DNA from: Pleurocapsa sp. FMAR1
GTDB lineage: Bacteria; Cyanobacteriota; Cyanobacteriia; Cyanobacteriales; Xenococcaceae
Length of the DNA stretch: 64,000 nt
Direction of reading: 5' to 3'
NCBI RefSeq assembly: GCF_963665995.1
Contig: NZ_OY762512.1
Location: 3,224,001 to 3,288,000, forward strand
In this document: positions 62,824 to 64,000 of the stretch, in pieces
Numbering within the stretch: the first letter of the stretch is position 1
How the letters are laid out: each line of letters opens with the position of its first letter
Notes under the pieces: model-generated
Told to the model about the DNA's origin: nothing
What the model saw: only the letters and a program-made list of their open reading frames with translations
Database searches by the model: none
Program-made: the position numbers and the translations under genes

Positions 62824-63029
62824 AACCTGAGTTCGGGATAAGAAAAGGGACAAGTAGTAAGCTTAAAATAATAACAAATTCAGTAAACCTGTCCTATATT
62901 TAGTTTAGATGCTTTGTTTTGTAATGTAGATGATTTTTGTCTTCATTTTGAACCTGAATGGCAGAAAAAGTTGCTAAATCATGAAGGAATAAAAAGATGT
63001 AGAGCCAGAAGAATTAGGAAAAATCTCTA
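62824..63029 (+). pseudogene. IS982-family fragment: end sequence and transposase start
   Basis: Starts with AACCTGAGTTCGGGATAAG, the IS982-like terminus also seen inverted at about 8646. From 62896 a frame reads (I)FSLDALFCNVDDFCLHFEPE then WQKKLLNHEGIKRCRARRIR and a stop at 63029. This is the N-terminus of IS982 transposases, with the start codon changed to ATA. Only about 200 bp remain. Confidence 0.72.
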
Positions 63030-63117
63030 ACCAGGGAGAAACCAAGCATAATAAAAGAGTTGGTTGAATAATTAAACGACAATTATTTAAGACATTTTTC
63101 CATCCAGTTGGAGCATT

Positions 63118-63456
63118 CTATTCAAGATGAGAAGCCCAGTTAAAGTTGCTCTGCTCTATTTCTAAACTAGAGATATTAGATGGGCTCAAAGACAAAAAAG
63201 CTTCAGTATTTAAACTAATCATCAAATAAGCATTCATGATGATTTCCCACCATTTACTAATCTCATCAAATTTGGTAAATCTGTAATTAGTCGGGCCTAG
63301 CTCTTGCTTGCATTGTCGAAAGCCATATTCAACCCATGTTCTCAGTCCATATAAGTTACCAAGAGTTTTTTTCATTTTGTTTCTAGTCTCTTGAAGATTA
63401 GTCATAACAAAAGAAGTTGAATTCTCTGGAATAGTTTCAGGATCGGTAGTTATTTC
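63118..63456 (-). pseudogene. IS701-family transposase, C-terminal fragment
   Basis: The frame on the minus strand carries LYGLRTWVEYGFRQCKQELG then TNYRFTKFDEISKWWEIIMN and AYLMISLNTEAF, the end region of IS701-like transposases, including the catalytic glutamate area. Homology continues upstream of the first ATG (63405) as ITTDPETIPENSTSFVM until an in-frame stop at 63457-63459. The N-terminal two thirds are lost. Confidence 0.75.
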
Positions 63457-63462
63457 CTAGTA

Positions 63463-64000
63463 AGTTCTTTCTTTTCTCGTGCCAAAAAAGGGTTAGCCGA
63501 TATTATTAGTCTCCAGGTTGATTCTCTTGGCAGATTAGACTTAGAATATCTCGAACAAGTCTGCAAACAACGACTATCTCTGCTATGTGTCATGGCAGCA
63601 AATAACGAAATTGCTAATATTTACCCCATTCGAGAAATTGGTGAAATAGCTCAAAAATATAATATTCCTTTTCTTGGCGATGCTTCTCCAGCAGTAGGAA
63701 AAATACCAATCGACTTTGAACAATGGGGAATTACTTATCTAGCAATCTCTGGTCATAAATTTTACGCTCCCAAAGGAATAGGAGCATTAATTGTCAGAAA
63801 AGGAGATCATCTAGAACCGATTATCTTTGGTGGTGGTCATCAAAAAGGATTGCGATCGCGAACGTTTAATGTACCTGGTATTGTGGGTTTGAGTGAAGCC
63901 TGTCGATTAAGAATGTTGGAAATGGAAGAAGATGAACAAGCGATTACACGACTACGGGATAAATTACAGAATCTGCTTCAAGAAAAAATCCCCAATCAAG
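63463..64000 (+). pseudogene. Cysteine desulfurase / NifS-like class V aminotransferase, 5' truncated, runs off window
   Basis: From about 63463 the plus frame reads VDSLGRLDLEYLEQVCKQRL, LCVMAANNEIANIYPIREIG, FLGDASPAVGKIPIDFEQWG and YLAISGHKFYAPKGIGALIV with the PLP lysine in SGHK. It continues as FGGGHQKGLRSRTFNVPGIV, where the family has RSGT, to the last base. About the first 130 residues are missing and the border coincides with the IS701 fragment, so the gene was cut by mobile DNA. The 3' end is outside the window. Confidence 0.8.

Larger units (their letters stand above)
62429..63084. mobile_element. Putative end of a Tn7-like / type V-K CRISPR-associated transposon
   Basis: TGTACA at 62429-62434 is followed by at least six same-direction copies of a motif close to AATTAnnTGTCAA. 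They are at 62441, 62461, 62554, 62597, 62734 and 63069, the last one beyond an IS982 fragment. TGTACA ends with several inward-reading (A)ATTAnnTGTC sites are what I know of the TnsB-bound ends of type V-K CAST elements. The interior would lie to the right. No tnsB, tnsC, tniQ, cas12k or CRISPR repeat is in the window, so this may be a stranded end or the left end of an element continuing past base 64000. Confidence 0.5.

Noticed and set aside
62400-63120. CRISPR array in the repeated TGTCAA region
   Set aside because: The repeated motif is only ~13-16 bp, degenerate and irregularly spaced (20 to over 300 bp), unlike a CRISPR array.

Overview
The window is a stretch of cyanobacterial chromosome. 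Several things show this. The HIP1 octamer GCGATCGC occurs throughout. There are cyanobacterium-specific genes: nblA, pcxA, ycf20, a DUF1830 protein, a DUF3611 protein, a neutral/alkaline invertase and a CRY-DASH photolyase. Short heptanucleotide tandem repeats (STRRs) sit between genes. The AT-rich background and heavy repeat load suggest a large-genome Chroococcales or Pleurocapsales-type organism, but the genus cannot be fixed from the sequence alone.

Left part (1-13 kb): a truncated AI-2E-type permease, dusA, and a VOC-GST fusion gene divergent from a TetR regulator. Then comes an insertion-rich zone. It holds a GC-rich repeat mosaic, a periplasmic binding protein, a GST gene split by an IS200/IS605 element (tnpA plus tnpB), and a fragment of cytochrome oxidase subunit III. 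It is followed by a LysR regulator divergent from a stress/detoxification run (VOC, RidA, DsbA-like, old yellow enzyme).

Middle (13-36 kb): thrC with a MoaD/ThiS-like gene, a GH24 lysozyme, neutral invertase, a membrane Ser/Thr kinase, and a CHRD/DUF4394 protein. Next are rpiA, an RRM RNA-binding protein, nblA with a long perfect palindrome in front, a tandem universal stress protein, a giant RTX/beta-helix protein and an XPB-like helicase. Then galE, cobI, ycf20, a DUF3611 protein, the RNase P RNA gene with two expansions, rnc, a HEAT-repeat protein and ubiX.

Right part (36-64 kb): a UvrD-like protein, pcxA, an EamA exporter near a MocR-type regulator, and a three-gene MotA/ExbB-ExbD-ExbD-like operon. 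Then an isopropylmalate-dehydrogenase paralogue, IS5-type fragments with a derived MITE, an aldo/keto reductase, trhO and panB. An ABC ATPase is split by what looks like a 4-nt slippage deletion. It is followed by a radical SAM protein, DUF1830, hydantoinase B, CRY-DASH, a PII paralogue with altered T-loop residues, a histidine-box membrane protein, a Crp-family regulator, rpsD and moaA.

The last 1.6 kb is a graveyard of mobile DNA. It begins with TGTACA followed by at least six same-direction copies of an AATTAnnTGTCAA motif, which resembles the end of a Tn7-like or type V-K CRISPR-associated transposon. Fragments of IS982 and IS701 transposases follow, then a cysteine desulfurase-like gene without its 5' part that runs off the window. 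No tRNA gene and no CRISPR array was seen.
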